From the NCBI GenBank assembly GCA_015847255.1, contig JADLZK010013189.1:124001-188000 (forward strand): DNA of 64,000 bases, read 5' to 3'. Of this stretch, positions 43,351 to 52,959 are shown piece by piece. The position numbers were made by a program, and so were the translations under genes. The notes under the pieces are model-generated. The model saw only the letters and a program-made list of their open reading frames with translations, searched no databases and was not told where the DNA came from. Origin of the DNA: Hyparrhenia diplandra. Lineage: Eukaryota; Streptophyta; Magnoliopsida; Poales; Poaceae. Position 1 is the first letter of the stretch. The number at the start of each line of letters is the position of its first letter.

Positions 43351-44370
43351 TTGAAAAACTCAAGCAAGACCTTCGCATGGGGAGAAGAGCAACAAAAGGC
43401 CTTCGAAGAGATAAAAAGATATCTATCAAATCCAACAACTTTGGCAAGCCCAAGTCCACAAGAAGAACTGCTATTATACATCTCAGCATCAAAGGATGCA
43501 GTGAGCGCAGTATTAGTGCAAGAAAAATTAGAAGAGCACATAAAGAAGCAACAACCAATATACTTTATATCCGAAGCCCTATCAGGCTCCAAGATATACT
43601 ATTCAGAAATCGAGAAGATAGCATATGCAGTCTTAATGGCAACAAGAAAGTTGAAGCATTATTTTCAAGCACACAAAGTTAGAATACCAACAAACCATCC
43701 CCTCAAAGATGTTCTTCAAAGTTGCAAGTCATCAGAAAGATTGGGAAAATGGGCAGCAGAAATATCTCAGTACTACATTGAATTCGAAAAAAGAATAGCC
43801 ATCAAGTCACAAGTCCTAGCAGACTTTGTTGCAGATTGGACTCCAACTACAAATTTAGAAGAACAAAAAGAAACCCAAGAATGGACAATGACTTGTCATG
43901 AATGGACAATCAATTGTGATGGTGCTTGGGGCTCCTCAGGTGCCGGAGTGGCTGCTATCATAACTTCACCATCAGGAATAAAAATGAGATATGCAGCAAA
44001 ATTAGAATTCAAATGTACAAACAACATTGCAGAGTATGAAGCAAGATCTTTGGGGCTTCGCAAAGCAAGAGCAATGGGAATTCAAAAATTGTTGATCAAA
44101 ACAGATTCACAAGTTGTGGCAGGACATATAGAAAAAACCTACAAGGCAAAAGATCCAGAGCTGGCAAAATATTTACAACATGTCAGAGATCAGGAAAGAC
44201 ATTTCGAAGGCTTCACACTACGAAGCATTTCAAGAACAAACAATGAAGAAGCAGACACAATTGCAAAAGCCATGACCCAGAAAATCAAGTTACCAGCAGA
44301 TGTATTTTATCAAGTATTATCGAATCATCAATCCAAGCAAAGATGGAAGAACCAAGAAATATCCATATAA
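43351..44370 (+). CDS. pol: First RNase H and second RNase H (aRNH) of Tat element 2
   Basis: A long clean frame. Residues 1-150: gypsy-type RNase H/tether with FAWGEEQQKAFEEIKRYLS, then YISASKDAVSAVLVQE where the usual first catalytic Asp of RNase H is absent, and YYSEIEKIAYAVLMATRKL. From about 150: QVLADFVADWTP, the linker into the Tat-type second RNase H, with all expected catalytic positions visible: Asp in NCDGAWG, Glu in NNIAEYEA, Asp in IKTDSQVV and a late Asp in EEADTIAKAM. The original RNase H being degenerate and the acquired one intact is the dual-RNase H pattern known for the Tat lineage. Confidence 0.85.
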   Translation: MKNSSKTFAWGEEQQKAFEEIKRYLSNPTTLASPSPQEELLLYISASKDAVSAVLVQEKLEEHIKKQQPIYFISEALSGSKIYYSEIEKIAYAVLMATRKLKHYFQAHKVRIPTNHPLKDVLQSCKSSERLGKWAAEISQYYIEFEKRIAIKSQVLADFVADWTPTTNLEEQKETQEWTMTCHEWTINCDGAWGSSGAGVAAIITSPSGIKMRYAAKLEFKCTNNIAEYEARSLGLRKARAMGIQKLLIKTDSQVVAGHIEKTYKAKDPELAKYLQHVRDQERHFEGFTLRSISRTNNEEADTIAKAMTQKIKLPADVFYQVLSNHQSKQRWKNQEISI

Positions 44371-45609
44371 TAGAAAGCGAAGACTGGAGATCAGCAATAA
44401 TTGCATTCCTCAAAGGTTATTACGAACCAGAAAACGAAATCGATGAAATCAGAATGAAGCACAAAACAAGAAATTATAGAATCATCAACGATCAACTTTA
44501 CAAGCATGGAATATGTGAACCTTTGCTAAAATGTGTTTCAAGCGAAGAGGAAAAAAGAGATATTACAAGAAATACACAATGGAAATTGTGGAATTCATGC
44601 AGGACCAAGATCAATTGCAGGAAAAGCTTTCAGACAAGGTTTTTACTGGCCTTCAGCTCAAAAAGATAGCAAGGACATAATTAAAACTTGCCACAATTGT
44701 CAGATTTCAGCAAACAAGACACACGCTCCAGCAAACCCAATCCAACAGATAGAACCAGCTTGGCCATTAGCAAGATGGGGAATAGATATCATCGGGAAGT
44801 TACCACAAACTCAGGGAAACTTCAAATATGCAGTTGTTGCAGTTGATTATTTCACAAAGTGGATTGAGGCAAAGCCGGTAACAAACATGTCTTCAGGAAC
44901 AATGAAAAAATTCCTATGGCAAAATATCATCTGCAGATTTGGAGTTCCAAGACACATCACCTTAGATAATGGAACACAATTTGATAGCGAAGATTTCAGA
45001 GAATATTGTACAAATCTCGGAATCCAATTATGCTTCGCTTCAGTAAAACACCCACAATCAAATGGAGCAGTTGAAAGAGCAAATGGAATAATTTGCACTG
45101 GAATTTCAAGAAACCTGGTGGGTTTACCAAAAGGAAAGTGGATTGAAGAACTCCCAATAATAGTTTGGAGTCACAACACAACAACCACAAGATCAACAAA
45201 ATTTTCACCATTCAGACTACTATATGGAGAAGAAGCTATGACTCCAGAAGAACTTCAATACGAAGGTCCAAGACTGAATGTACAAATGATAAATGAAGAA
45301 GATCTAAAGACAAGCAAGGACTTACTCGAAGAAGAAAGAAACGAAGCCCTTCAGAATTTAAACAAGTATCAAGCAAAAACAAGCAGATGGTACAATAAAA
45401 AAGTAATCAAAAGAGAACTCAAGCCGGGAGATCTTGTGCTCAAGAGAAAAAGAAATGAAGACACAGTGGGAAAATTCCAGCAGAAATGGGAAGGTCCATT
45501 CATCATCTCCAAATCAAACAAACCAGGATCATATCACTTGGAGACCTTGAAGGGAGAAGAGTTGAGTCACACATGGAATATCCAAGACCTTTGTAAGTAC
45601 TATCCTTAG
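44343..45609 (+). CDS. pol: Integrase of Tat element 2
   Basis: Frame 44533-45609 (358 residues) holds almost the whole enzyme; its N-terminal 60 residues (44343-44550) lie in another frame, joined by a shift near 44560. HHCC zinc site: His15, His22, Cys53, Cys56 (TCHNCQ). Catalytic triad: Asp85 (WGIDIIG), Asp145 (TLDNGTQFD), Glu181 (NGAVERANG), with 35 residues between the last two. The C-terminal module WEGPFIISKSNKPGSYHLE ends at CKYYP, the normal pol end of this lineage, with the stop at 45607. No chromodomain. The core appears functional by sequence. Confidence 0.85.
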
Positions 45610-45935
45610 AAGATAAGAGCTTCTCTTGTAAATATGTAAATAGATAGTAGTATCATTTACTTTCAAGCAAAAGTTTACATCTCATTTGTAAAAGAGTTGC
45701 ACTCTTTTTCCACTCGGGGAAGCCCTTCGCAGGGTGAGTGGTTTTTAACGAGGCGATCTCTATTGTAAATTCTCATATCAATATAAATGAGAACGTAGTT
45801 TCCCCAAACCCGGCATCCTTTACATTTCATATTCCTTTACACTCACTTTTAATTTATACAAACAAACGCCGAAGAACATAACATTCTTGCATCGGCGAAC
45901 AAAACAAAGTAGGTGTAATTTTCAAAAATTACTAC
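45610..45935. other. 3' flank of pol, non-coding
   Basis: AT-rich with cactcggggaagcccttcg and a polyadenylation-like stretch (45775-45795, tatcaatataaatgagaac). No gene seen. Confidence 0.5.
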
Positions 45936-45939
45936 CTAT

Positions 45940-46655
45940 GATTTCCCTAAGGGAAAAACGTTTTTATTCCTAAGGGAAAGTTTAAGTTTTTGTCGCTACA
46001 CCTTCGCAAAAAGAAAAGGGGGACGGCGTTTTTATTCCTAAGGGAAAGAATGTAACTTCATAAAGCGAAGTTTGTCGCTCCACCTTCGCAAAAAGAAAAG
46101 GGGACGGCGTTTTTTTATTCCTAAGGAAAGAATCTAACCGTAGCTTAAGCAAAGTTTGTCGCTCCACCTTCGCAAAAAGAAAAGGGGACGACATTTTTTA
46201 TTCCTAAGGGAAAGAATCTAACCGTGGCGAAGTTTGTCGCTCCACCTTCGCAAAAAGAAAAGGGGGACGACGTTTTTTTTCCTAAGGGAAAGAAAGAAAA
46301 GGGGGCGAAGTTTGTCGCTCCACCTTCGCAAAAAGAAAGGGGGGACGACGTTTTTATTCCTAAGGGAAAGAATCTAACGTCGTAAGCAAAGTTTGTCGCT
46401 CCACCTTCGCAAAAAAGAAAAGGGGACGACGTTTTTTTTATTCCTAAGGGAAAGAATCTAACCGTAGCGAAGTTTGTCGCTCCACCTTCGCAAAAAGAAA
46501 AGGGGGACGACGTTTTTTTTCCTAAGGGAAAGAATCTAACCGTAGTTTAAGTTTGTCGCTCCACCTTCGCAAAAAGAAAAGGGGGACGTTTTTTATTTTT
46601 TTTTCCTAAGGGAAAGAATTTAAGAATCTTCGTAGTTTAAGTTTGTCGCTCAATC

Positions 46656-46692
<37 letters not shown>

Positions 46693-46780
46693 GACAACGT
46701 TTTTTTTTTATTCCTAAGGGAAAGAATCTAACCTCGTAAACAAAGTATTGCTACTCCATCTTCGCAAAAATAAAAGGGAA
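45940..46780. repeat. 80-bp minisatellite between pol and antisense gene
   Basis: About ten units of tgtcgctccaccttcgcaaa + aagaaaaggggacgacgttt + tattcctaagggaaagaatc + a variable taaccgtag(cttaagc)aaagt part. Copies of tgtcgct start at 45991, 46073, 46157, 46235, 46313, 46393, 46475, 46553, 46643 and (decayed) 46748, so the period is 78-84 bp, longer at the right end where a poly-A tract (about 27 A) has grown. The words cttcgc and gcgaag match LTR words. Confidence 0.9.
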
Positions 46781-46789
46781 TTCAATCTC

Positions 46790-47130
46790 CGTAAAAAGAA
46801 GAAGAAAAACACGCTTAAAAATATAATTTAATTATCCAAATTCCTTAAATAAAGACAACATTTTCATACAAACATTACTTTATTACATCATAAACCAATC
46901 ATGTATACTCATACAAAACCAAATCATGGTTTTTTACTAAAGTACACTTTACAAATCATCACTTTCGAAATAACGGTTGTGGCGGCCTTTGTCAAAAGAT
47001 CTTTCACCACTTCATCAACGATCTTATCGGCTTCCCCGTTCTCTAAACCACCATCGCAAAAATAATTCGGAGAAGCACTCGAACACGATGACCGAACAAG
47101 GAAAAAAAAAGAAGAGAGAGAGATTCATTT
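46790..47130. other. Non-coding stretch between minisatellite and antisense gene
   Basis: AT-rich. On minus this would be the 3' untranslated region and terminator zone of the antisense gene. No clear signal beyond aataaa-like words. Confidence 0.4.
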
Positions 47131-50100
47131 TCAAACAAATCTTCTAAGCAAGAAAAATAACTTTTTCACAAAATATCTCACTTGTGTAAAGTTACTAAAA
47201 TCAACAACTCGAGGTTTCCCATAATTAATTCTCATGCCTTCAAATCTCTTTTCAATAAAAGAACCAATGTCTATTTCACCAACAGATTCTCGACATTTCA
47301 AAAACTCAGAAGTTTCAAACAAATGATTCCCCTTGGCAATCATCAAAGGCAACACATTGGCAACATCCTGCGCAGGCTTCGCTCGAAACACCTGCGCAGG
47401 ATGCATCTTAGTTAAAACATCACGATGTAACAATTTAACTTACAAAAGTTTTCTCACCAATCCACTCAAAATAAAAACCTAAGAAAAACTACATCTACAT
47501 CTACAGATCCCTTTCACGAACATCATCATCACGAGCCTTAAGTGCTTCTTCCTCCAAGCGCTTTTTCCTCTTCTCTTCTTCCTGCAAATATTCAATCTCA
47601 ATCTATCAAAATTTAGAAAACAAGAAAAAAAAACATAAAACAAATAAAAAAGAAAATCGAAGACAAATAGATCACTTACTGCTTCCATCTTTCTCTTAAC
47701 TTTCTCAAAACAATGCTCACGACCACTCACATGCCAATACTGATCAAAGTATTTCTTGCATAATGTTTGAGTACGAGAGCTAATTTGCTTAACAGCTTCT
47801 GCAGGAAACTTAAAATCATTCTTGGAAAACTCAGCATACAGAGGATCTTTGGCTTCTGACATCAAATGAAAAAGTGCTCTTGTGGCATACATCACACTAG
47901 TATCAGCGAAAGTGTTCACAATAACACCTAAGTCTTCATATTGACGGCATAGCCAGCTAAAGAAGGGGTCAAATTCTCCCAAATCCCAGTTTGGATCCTC
48001 AGGTCTAGCACCAAACTTCTCATAATGACCACGACAAATCTCCCACATTTTGTTAAACTTTGACAAAAAAAATTCTTCTTGTTCTTTCTGTTTCTTCTCA
48101 AGGTATGCCTTTTCTCTTTGCAAAGAAGATATCGTCTTTTTTGCAACCTCAAGTTCAGCATCTTTATCTTTAATAGTATCAGTAGACTTATGAAAAAGTC
48201 TATCCATTTGATGCCAATCATCAACCGCTTTACCTCTTTCTTTCTCCTTCTCAGCAAGTTGAGTCTTCAACAATAAAATCTCATCTAAAAGTTTTTTCTC
48301 CCGAAGAGATGATGCAACAAGTTTGTCCTCTATAGCTTTGCGTTGGCTTCGCGCAAGAATTGCACCCTAAAAACAAACACAATAAAAATAAAAAAGTGTA
48401 TAACAAAATAAAAATCAAAAGTAAGTTAAGACGTTTTTCAATACCTTATACATTAAAGAAACGCTCGCCTCAGCAAGTTCCAGAGGGTCCTTCTTCGCCA
48501 ACTCATCCTCAGCGTCAGGAACAGTAAAGGCATCATCAATGCATTTAGCAAGACGAAGCTCAGTCTTCTTAGGCATCAAACGAAGCTTCTCAGCACCAAC
48601 ACCAATAAACTTGAAAGAATCTAAGTTAACACCTTCGGAGCGACAGAAATCAAGAACCCTCTGAAGCTTTTCAGGATCTGCGATCTCCGAAAGTGAAGAA
48701 AGACCTTCGGAAGGAACCACTGGGGTAGGGACATCTTGGGCAACATCTTTCATTTTACCAACATCAATAATCTTATCCTTAGAAGAAGTTGACGCATCAG
48801 GAAAATAATCAGCTACAAAAAAGAAAAAAAGAGAGAGATGAGCTTAAAAGCTTTTTACTTAATCAAAAGACAAAATTCTAGAAAAATTCAACTCACCAAC
48901 AATCTCTCCCTCCCTCAAAGGACAAGAAATTCTCTCTTGAGTCTCTACATTGATTATAGAATCTTCAAGACGAAGCTGTCTTCCTTCCTCAACATCTTCG
49001 TCAAAAACATCATCATTAAAATCATCGAAGGTCACAGCAGCAATGTGTGTACCCTTCTTCAAAGCTTTCTGGATCTTTTCAACAGCCTCTGCACCCCGAG
49101 ACTTCCCTTCATCCATCAAATTTTCACTACTAGTTTCCACAGAAATTTTGCTAATAATTTCTGAATCCTTGACACCACCACCTTCGCGAACAACAACATC
49201 AGGAATATGTTGCTGCGAAGTTTGCAACAAACTGGCACCTTCGACAGAAACATTTTTCGTCTCTGGCAGGTTTGCAATCGCCTTAGATACAAAAGCGTCA
49301 CCTTCTTTCAAACCATCTTTAGATTTAACAATGTTTTGAGCAACAGATGCTAACTTCACCAAAGCATCACCTTTATCTTCAGAACCAGGACCTAGATGAA
49401 CTTTAGCATCAGAATCAACATACAAAACGGCAGGAGTTTTCAAATAGAACCTGGGAGACGAAACAGTAGCTGTACCAGGAGCAGGAACATCTTTCAAAAC
49501 ATCTTTAACAGACTTCTTGCTCGTTTCTCCACGAATAGCCAAATTCTGCAAATTTGAAGCAAGAGATGTCAACATCTCTGGAGTTAAACCAGTACAGGCA
49601 AAAGCTAAGCACATCTTCCTCACCTCAAGTTGATCAGCTGAGGTACCCATCAAGTCTTCATCTATAGCAAACCCTTCATCATCTTGCAAGTCAACAATAG
49701 GAGTAAGATTAGCTCTCTTTTGTTTCTTAGAAACAAGGATCTTCTTTCTACCTCTACCAGCCGTTGAAGAAGCTTCAAATTGCTTTCTTTTCTTTCCTTT
49801 CGTCGGATCACCCTTCGCTCCATTTTCATCAACAATCTTCTCAGCACGAGAATAAGCAGGAGGAGGACATTCTCCATATGGAATTTTAGCAATATCAAAA
49901 ACTCGGTTAAACCGAGAATAATCTTCACCAAGAGTCTCGTCCATAAGCCTTTTCTCTTTAGTAACATATTTCCCAAGAATAGAGCACGCTCTCAGCTCAA
50001 CAGCTGCAACAAAATCTTCGTTCGTTGAGAATTCGGCAGGCTTAACAATATCACGGTCAGGAAATTTATAAGTTTTCCCACGAACTTCCTTTGAATGAAA

Positions 50101-50947
50101 GCGAAGGATATTCCATCCCCGACGAAGTGGCCACACTCTGGCAGCAATATATTCTTCAACTAAGTCTCTAGTGCTTTGGAGCGAAGCAGCTAACTTGAAA
50201 GCTTTCATACATTCAGCAGAAGCTTGAGATTTCTTCAAAGCTGGCCTCACAAGTAAACTCACGCTTGTGCATTTCTCGCAAAGCAAATGGAAACCTTTTC
50301 ACAAGATTTCGCCAACCTTTTCCTCAACAAAAGGAACCTTATGATAAAACCATAACTTAAACCATCCATCGGCCCATTTATTCTTCGCGGGGAGAAATTT
50401 GTCTCGCACCTTTAGCGGTCCGAAAATTGCAACAACCAAAATAATAAGTAACACTCTTGCCATCAATTACCTTGCTTCGATATTGAATATGAAGTTCATG
50501 GAGTTCGCAAAAAGTAGTGACATTTGGATTCACTTCTTGACTTCGCACGACCCATATAAAAGTCGCAAGTCGAGAAATCGCATTTGGCGTAAGATGATGA
50601 ATTTCAATATCATATGCCTTCAAAATATCCTCCGTAAAAATCGACAAGGAAACCTCGGACCAGCCGTGAAGAAATCTTTATAAACAACACATTCATCCTT
50701 CTTAGGAAGAGGGACGGTTTCATCGGGACCTGCGGGCCTATAGTATCCGGGCTTCAAAACTCCATCTCTCTCAAGCTCGCATAGTCGGATTTCTTCATTC
50801 TACTCTTCCCAAAGAAATATGAATAACCGTAAATGCGGTACTAACTCCGAAGGTGAAGCACTAACTCCACTAAGCCCCTCATCACTAGAATCAACAACTC
50901 CTTTCTCGGAGCCGAATGAGAACGAGAAGCACTTTGCTCTTCGTCAT
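47131..50947 (-). pseudogene. Antisense extra gene of Tat element 2 (spliced)
   Basis: Gene opposite to gag-pol, homologous to 20295-23900. Exons on minus: 50947 down to a donor near 48893 (one large exon with breaks near 50640, 50380 and 50303), 48812-48445, about 48366-47681 (donor gtaagt) and 47583-47511 (stop), then an exon-like tail 47396-47150 after an acceptor ctgcgcag. Readable words: IEIHHLTPNAISRLATFIWV, NPNVTTFCELHELHI, KNKWADGWFKLWFY, STRDLVEEYIAARVWPL, then a Lys-rich nuclear-signal-like block (KGKKRKQFEASS; GRGRKKILVSKKQKR) and an acidic C-terminal half. The exon at 48366 is a coiled coil (LEVAKKTISSLQREKAYLEK) followed by FFSWLCRQYEDLG. Open for 475 codons (50286-48859), so it decayed little. 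Function unknown. Confidence 0.8.
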
Positions 50948-51184
50948 CTACAAAAGTTAAACATCAAAACAAAAATTAAACTTTTCCAAACTATATTCGT
51001 TATCAAAAAGAGATCAAAAGGAAGAGTTAACAAACTACCTTAACTTATGAAGAATAAAAGCAGCAAGCAAGATCCCTTCGTTCCCAAAACACCTTCGCAA
51101 GAGCCTTCGCACCTCGAGGAAAAAATTCAGCAGAGTTTCCCCTCTTCGAAAAGGTAAGAAAAAAAACAGGAGGGGGTCCTCCGC

Positions 51185-51192
51185 TATTTATA
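51185..51192 (-). promoter_or_regulatory. TATA box of the antisense gene in Tat element 2
   Basis: The minus strand reads cttataaatagcgg. It lies about 210 bp inside the 3' LTR and 240 bp before the first coding exon; the leader seems to hold an intron ending in ttttgtag at 50948. Confidence 0.65.
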
Positions 51193-51400
51193 AGCACTAG
51201 CTAGTCAAAACAGTCAAACTAGCCGTTAGAAAAATAAAAATAATAAAATATATATATATATAAAACTTTTAAAAATTTATATTCTAGCGAAGGTATTAAT
51301 CCCAACTTCAAAGTTTGGGACGACGTTTATTACCACAAAGTTTACCAAAACTTTCGTGGGATTCATGCCTTTGAAGTTGGCATTCGCCCACGAGGGTCTT

Positions 51401-51856
51401 TGTTGGGGGTCTACTTTGTTTCTAACCAAACTCCTAACCCAAACTTTGAAGATTGTTCACATGACAAAGTTTTATACGAAGGTCATGAGAGGAGAAGTAG
51501 AAGTCAAGTCAAGAAAGATTACACGAGAAAATCATTACCGCGAAGAAAGAACAAAAGACCTTCGCAGTTCAAAGCTCCGATTAAGAAGTCAGAAGAAGGA
51601 GGCTTCGTCGTGGACCTTCGTAGCTAACATATGATGTAAAAACTCTATATATCACTTGCGAAGGCATCATGAATGGCTTCGCGAGATGTCTGATTAGACG
51701 TTTGTATAGTTGTAGAATTTGTTCTTTTACCAAAAGCTACGAAGCCAGGGGGGACTATAAATACCCCCTGACATCTCTTTGTAATGGGCATGTTGTACCG
51801 GTCACTTTGTGACTAAGTATTCATCAATAAACGTGTTTGGAGTTCTTTACCCAACA
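51401..51856 (+). repeat. 3' LTR of Tat element 2
   Basis: Starts TGTTGGGGGTCTAC, ends ctttacccaaca, with TATA at 51756-51763 and a polyadenylation signal near 51826. Differs from the 5' LTR by scattered substitutions and several 1-6 base indels. CCTAG follows. The bases before it (cacgagggtctt) are not a convincing purine tract. Confidence 0.95.
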
Positions 51857-51861
51857 CCTAG

Positions 51862-52689
51862 TCAAAATGATGCATCATCGGTTTGTCAAATAAGTTAGGT
51901 ACATGATCAATTGGTCACGGAGACCTCATTGCCATTTTCTACTCTAATGAGACATAGAGGTGACTGGACTGAACTATGTCAAAGTTTCTAGACGGGATGA
52001 CAAGAAAGTAGTCAATATTGTAAACTGGAATGAAGTACATTATCATTACTATTTTCTACTCTAATGAGATTTGGAGGTAACTAGTGAATGGAAATATAAC
52101 TGTTATCATTGCTAATCTAGTGTGTTCTCATTTGTATAATTGCATACCAGGTTGGTGCATTTGGATCATCTCCGTTGGAACGGAAACTGGAGGAAACATT
52201 GAGTAGGGTCGCTTATGGAGGCTATCGTTGTCATGTGAATGCCACAGGTGGTGCTCTTGAAGATGACGATGAATTTCCAATGCTTTGACATGTACCATAG
52301 GCTTAGAACCTAATGTGACGGTGGTGTGCTCACTTTTGATATTTGGCTGTTTTGGGCCGGCTCCTCTATCCGGCCGATCTTCTTTGGCCGCAAATGTTGC
52401 TACTAGTTATTAACTACCAGGTTGCAATATGCACCAATGTGTAGTAGTGTTTGGTCATTTTGATGCCACAAAGTGGTGTTTATGTTAGTCTCTAATCATA
52501 TATTGCACAACTGAAGACAAGTATGTATTAATGAATGTTAATCTTGATGGAGACAAATGGAGGCAATGAATGTGTACGGTCTATTTAATTCAAATTTTGT
52601 ATTCAAATATATATATAATGGTGAATGTGTACTGTATATAATTCAAATTTTGTATTCAAATATATATATAATGGTATTTGGTATGTTCT
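51862..52689 (+). other. 3' part of CACTA B with a last-exon-like segment
   Basis: After an acceptor (gcataccag at 52143-52151) an open segment of about 45 codons reads VGAFGSSPLERKLEETLS, then acidic residues and the end DDDEFPML with a stop at 52288. It could be the last exon of the CACTA B gene. The rest is AT-rich; tcaaattttgtattcaaatatatatataatgg is duplicated at 52590-52621 and 52644-52675. Confidence 0.4.
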
Positions 52690-52959
52690 ACCAGTTCCCT
52701 ACAAAACACATCCCCTAGGGGAATGATCTTTACACGTGTGCACTAGTACCATGTATTAACCAAATTTCCTAGAACTCAAATCACCCTAGGGAAACTATTT
52801 CCCTAGGGTTTTTCTCGCCCGCCCTAGGGCACTTGCTGGTTTCCCGTGAAAATTTTCCCTAGGGGACAACCCCGACGAAGCACCCACAAGTTTCCCTAGG
52901 GTATCGTGCCTTTCCCTAGGGTTTTTGCCCCTAGGGAAACAAGACGATTCCAAATAGTG
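52690..52959 (-). repeat. Right terminus and subterminal CCCTAGGG repeats of CACTA B
   Basis: Copies of ccctaggg/ccctagggg at 52721, 52783, 52801, 52825, 52856, 52893, 52912 and 52929; TIR end aatagtg at 52953-52959, then the TCT duplication. Confidence 0.85.

Larger units (their letters stand above)
39599..51856 (+). mobile_element. Tat-lineage Ty3/gypsy element 2, structurally complete
   Basis: LTRs at 39599-40056 and 51401-51856, about 95% alike by eye, flanked by the 5-bp duplication CCTAG (39594-39598 and 51857-51861). Primer-site region at 40057, gag at 40111, protease, RT, RNase H, aRNH and integrase to 45609, all on plus; minisatellite 45940-46780; antisense spliced gene 50947 to 47131 on minus. 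Total 12.26 kb. A few stops and frameshifts in gag, protease and RT make it non-functional, but decay is moderate and it is the youngest large insertion here. Confidence 0.95.
37470..52959 (+). mobile_element. CACTA element B, inserted in the TNP1-like gene of CACTA A
   Basis: Left end CACTGCTGGAATCCTCC at 37470; right end, read on minus, CACTATTTGGAATCGTC at 52959. Both are followed by TTGTTTCCCTAGGG or TGTTTCCCTAGGG. The target duplication TCT is at 37467-37469 and 52960-52962. Subterminal regions (37490-37620 and 52690-52940) are dense in ttccctaggg and its complement. Without the nested Tat element it is about 3.2 kb and holds only a TNP2 scrap and small exons on plus, so it is a non-autonomous copy. 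Confidence 0.85.

Noticed and set aside
45940..46780. Regularly spaced repeats that could suggest a CRISPR array
   Set aside because: Whole units repeat, not just short repeats with unique spacers, and the DNA is clearly plant. It is a minisatellite in a retrotransposon.
52690..52940. CCCTAGGG words as interstitial telomere repeats
   Set aside because: The plant telomere unit is CCCTAAA. These words are palindromic and tied to the ends of CACTA B.
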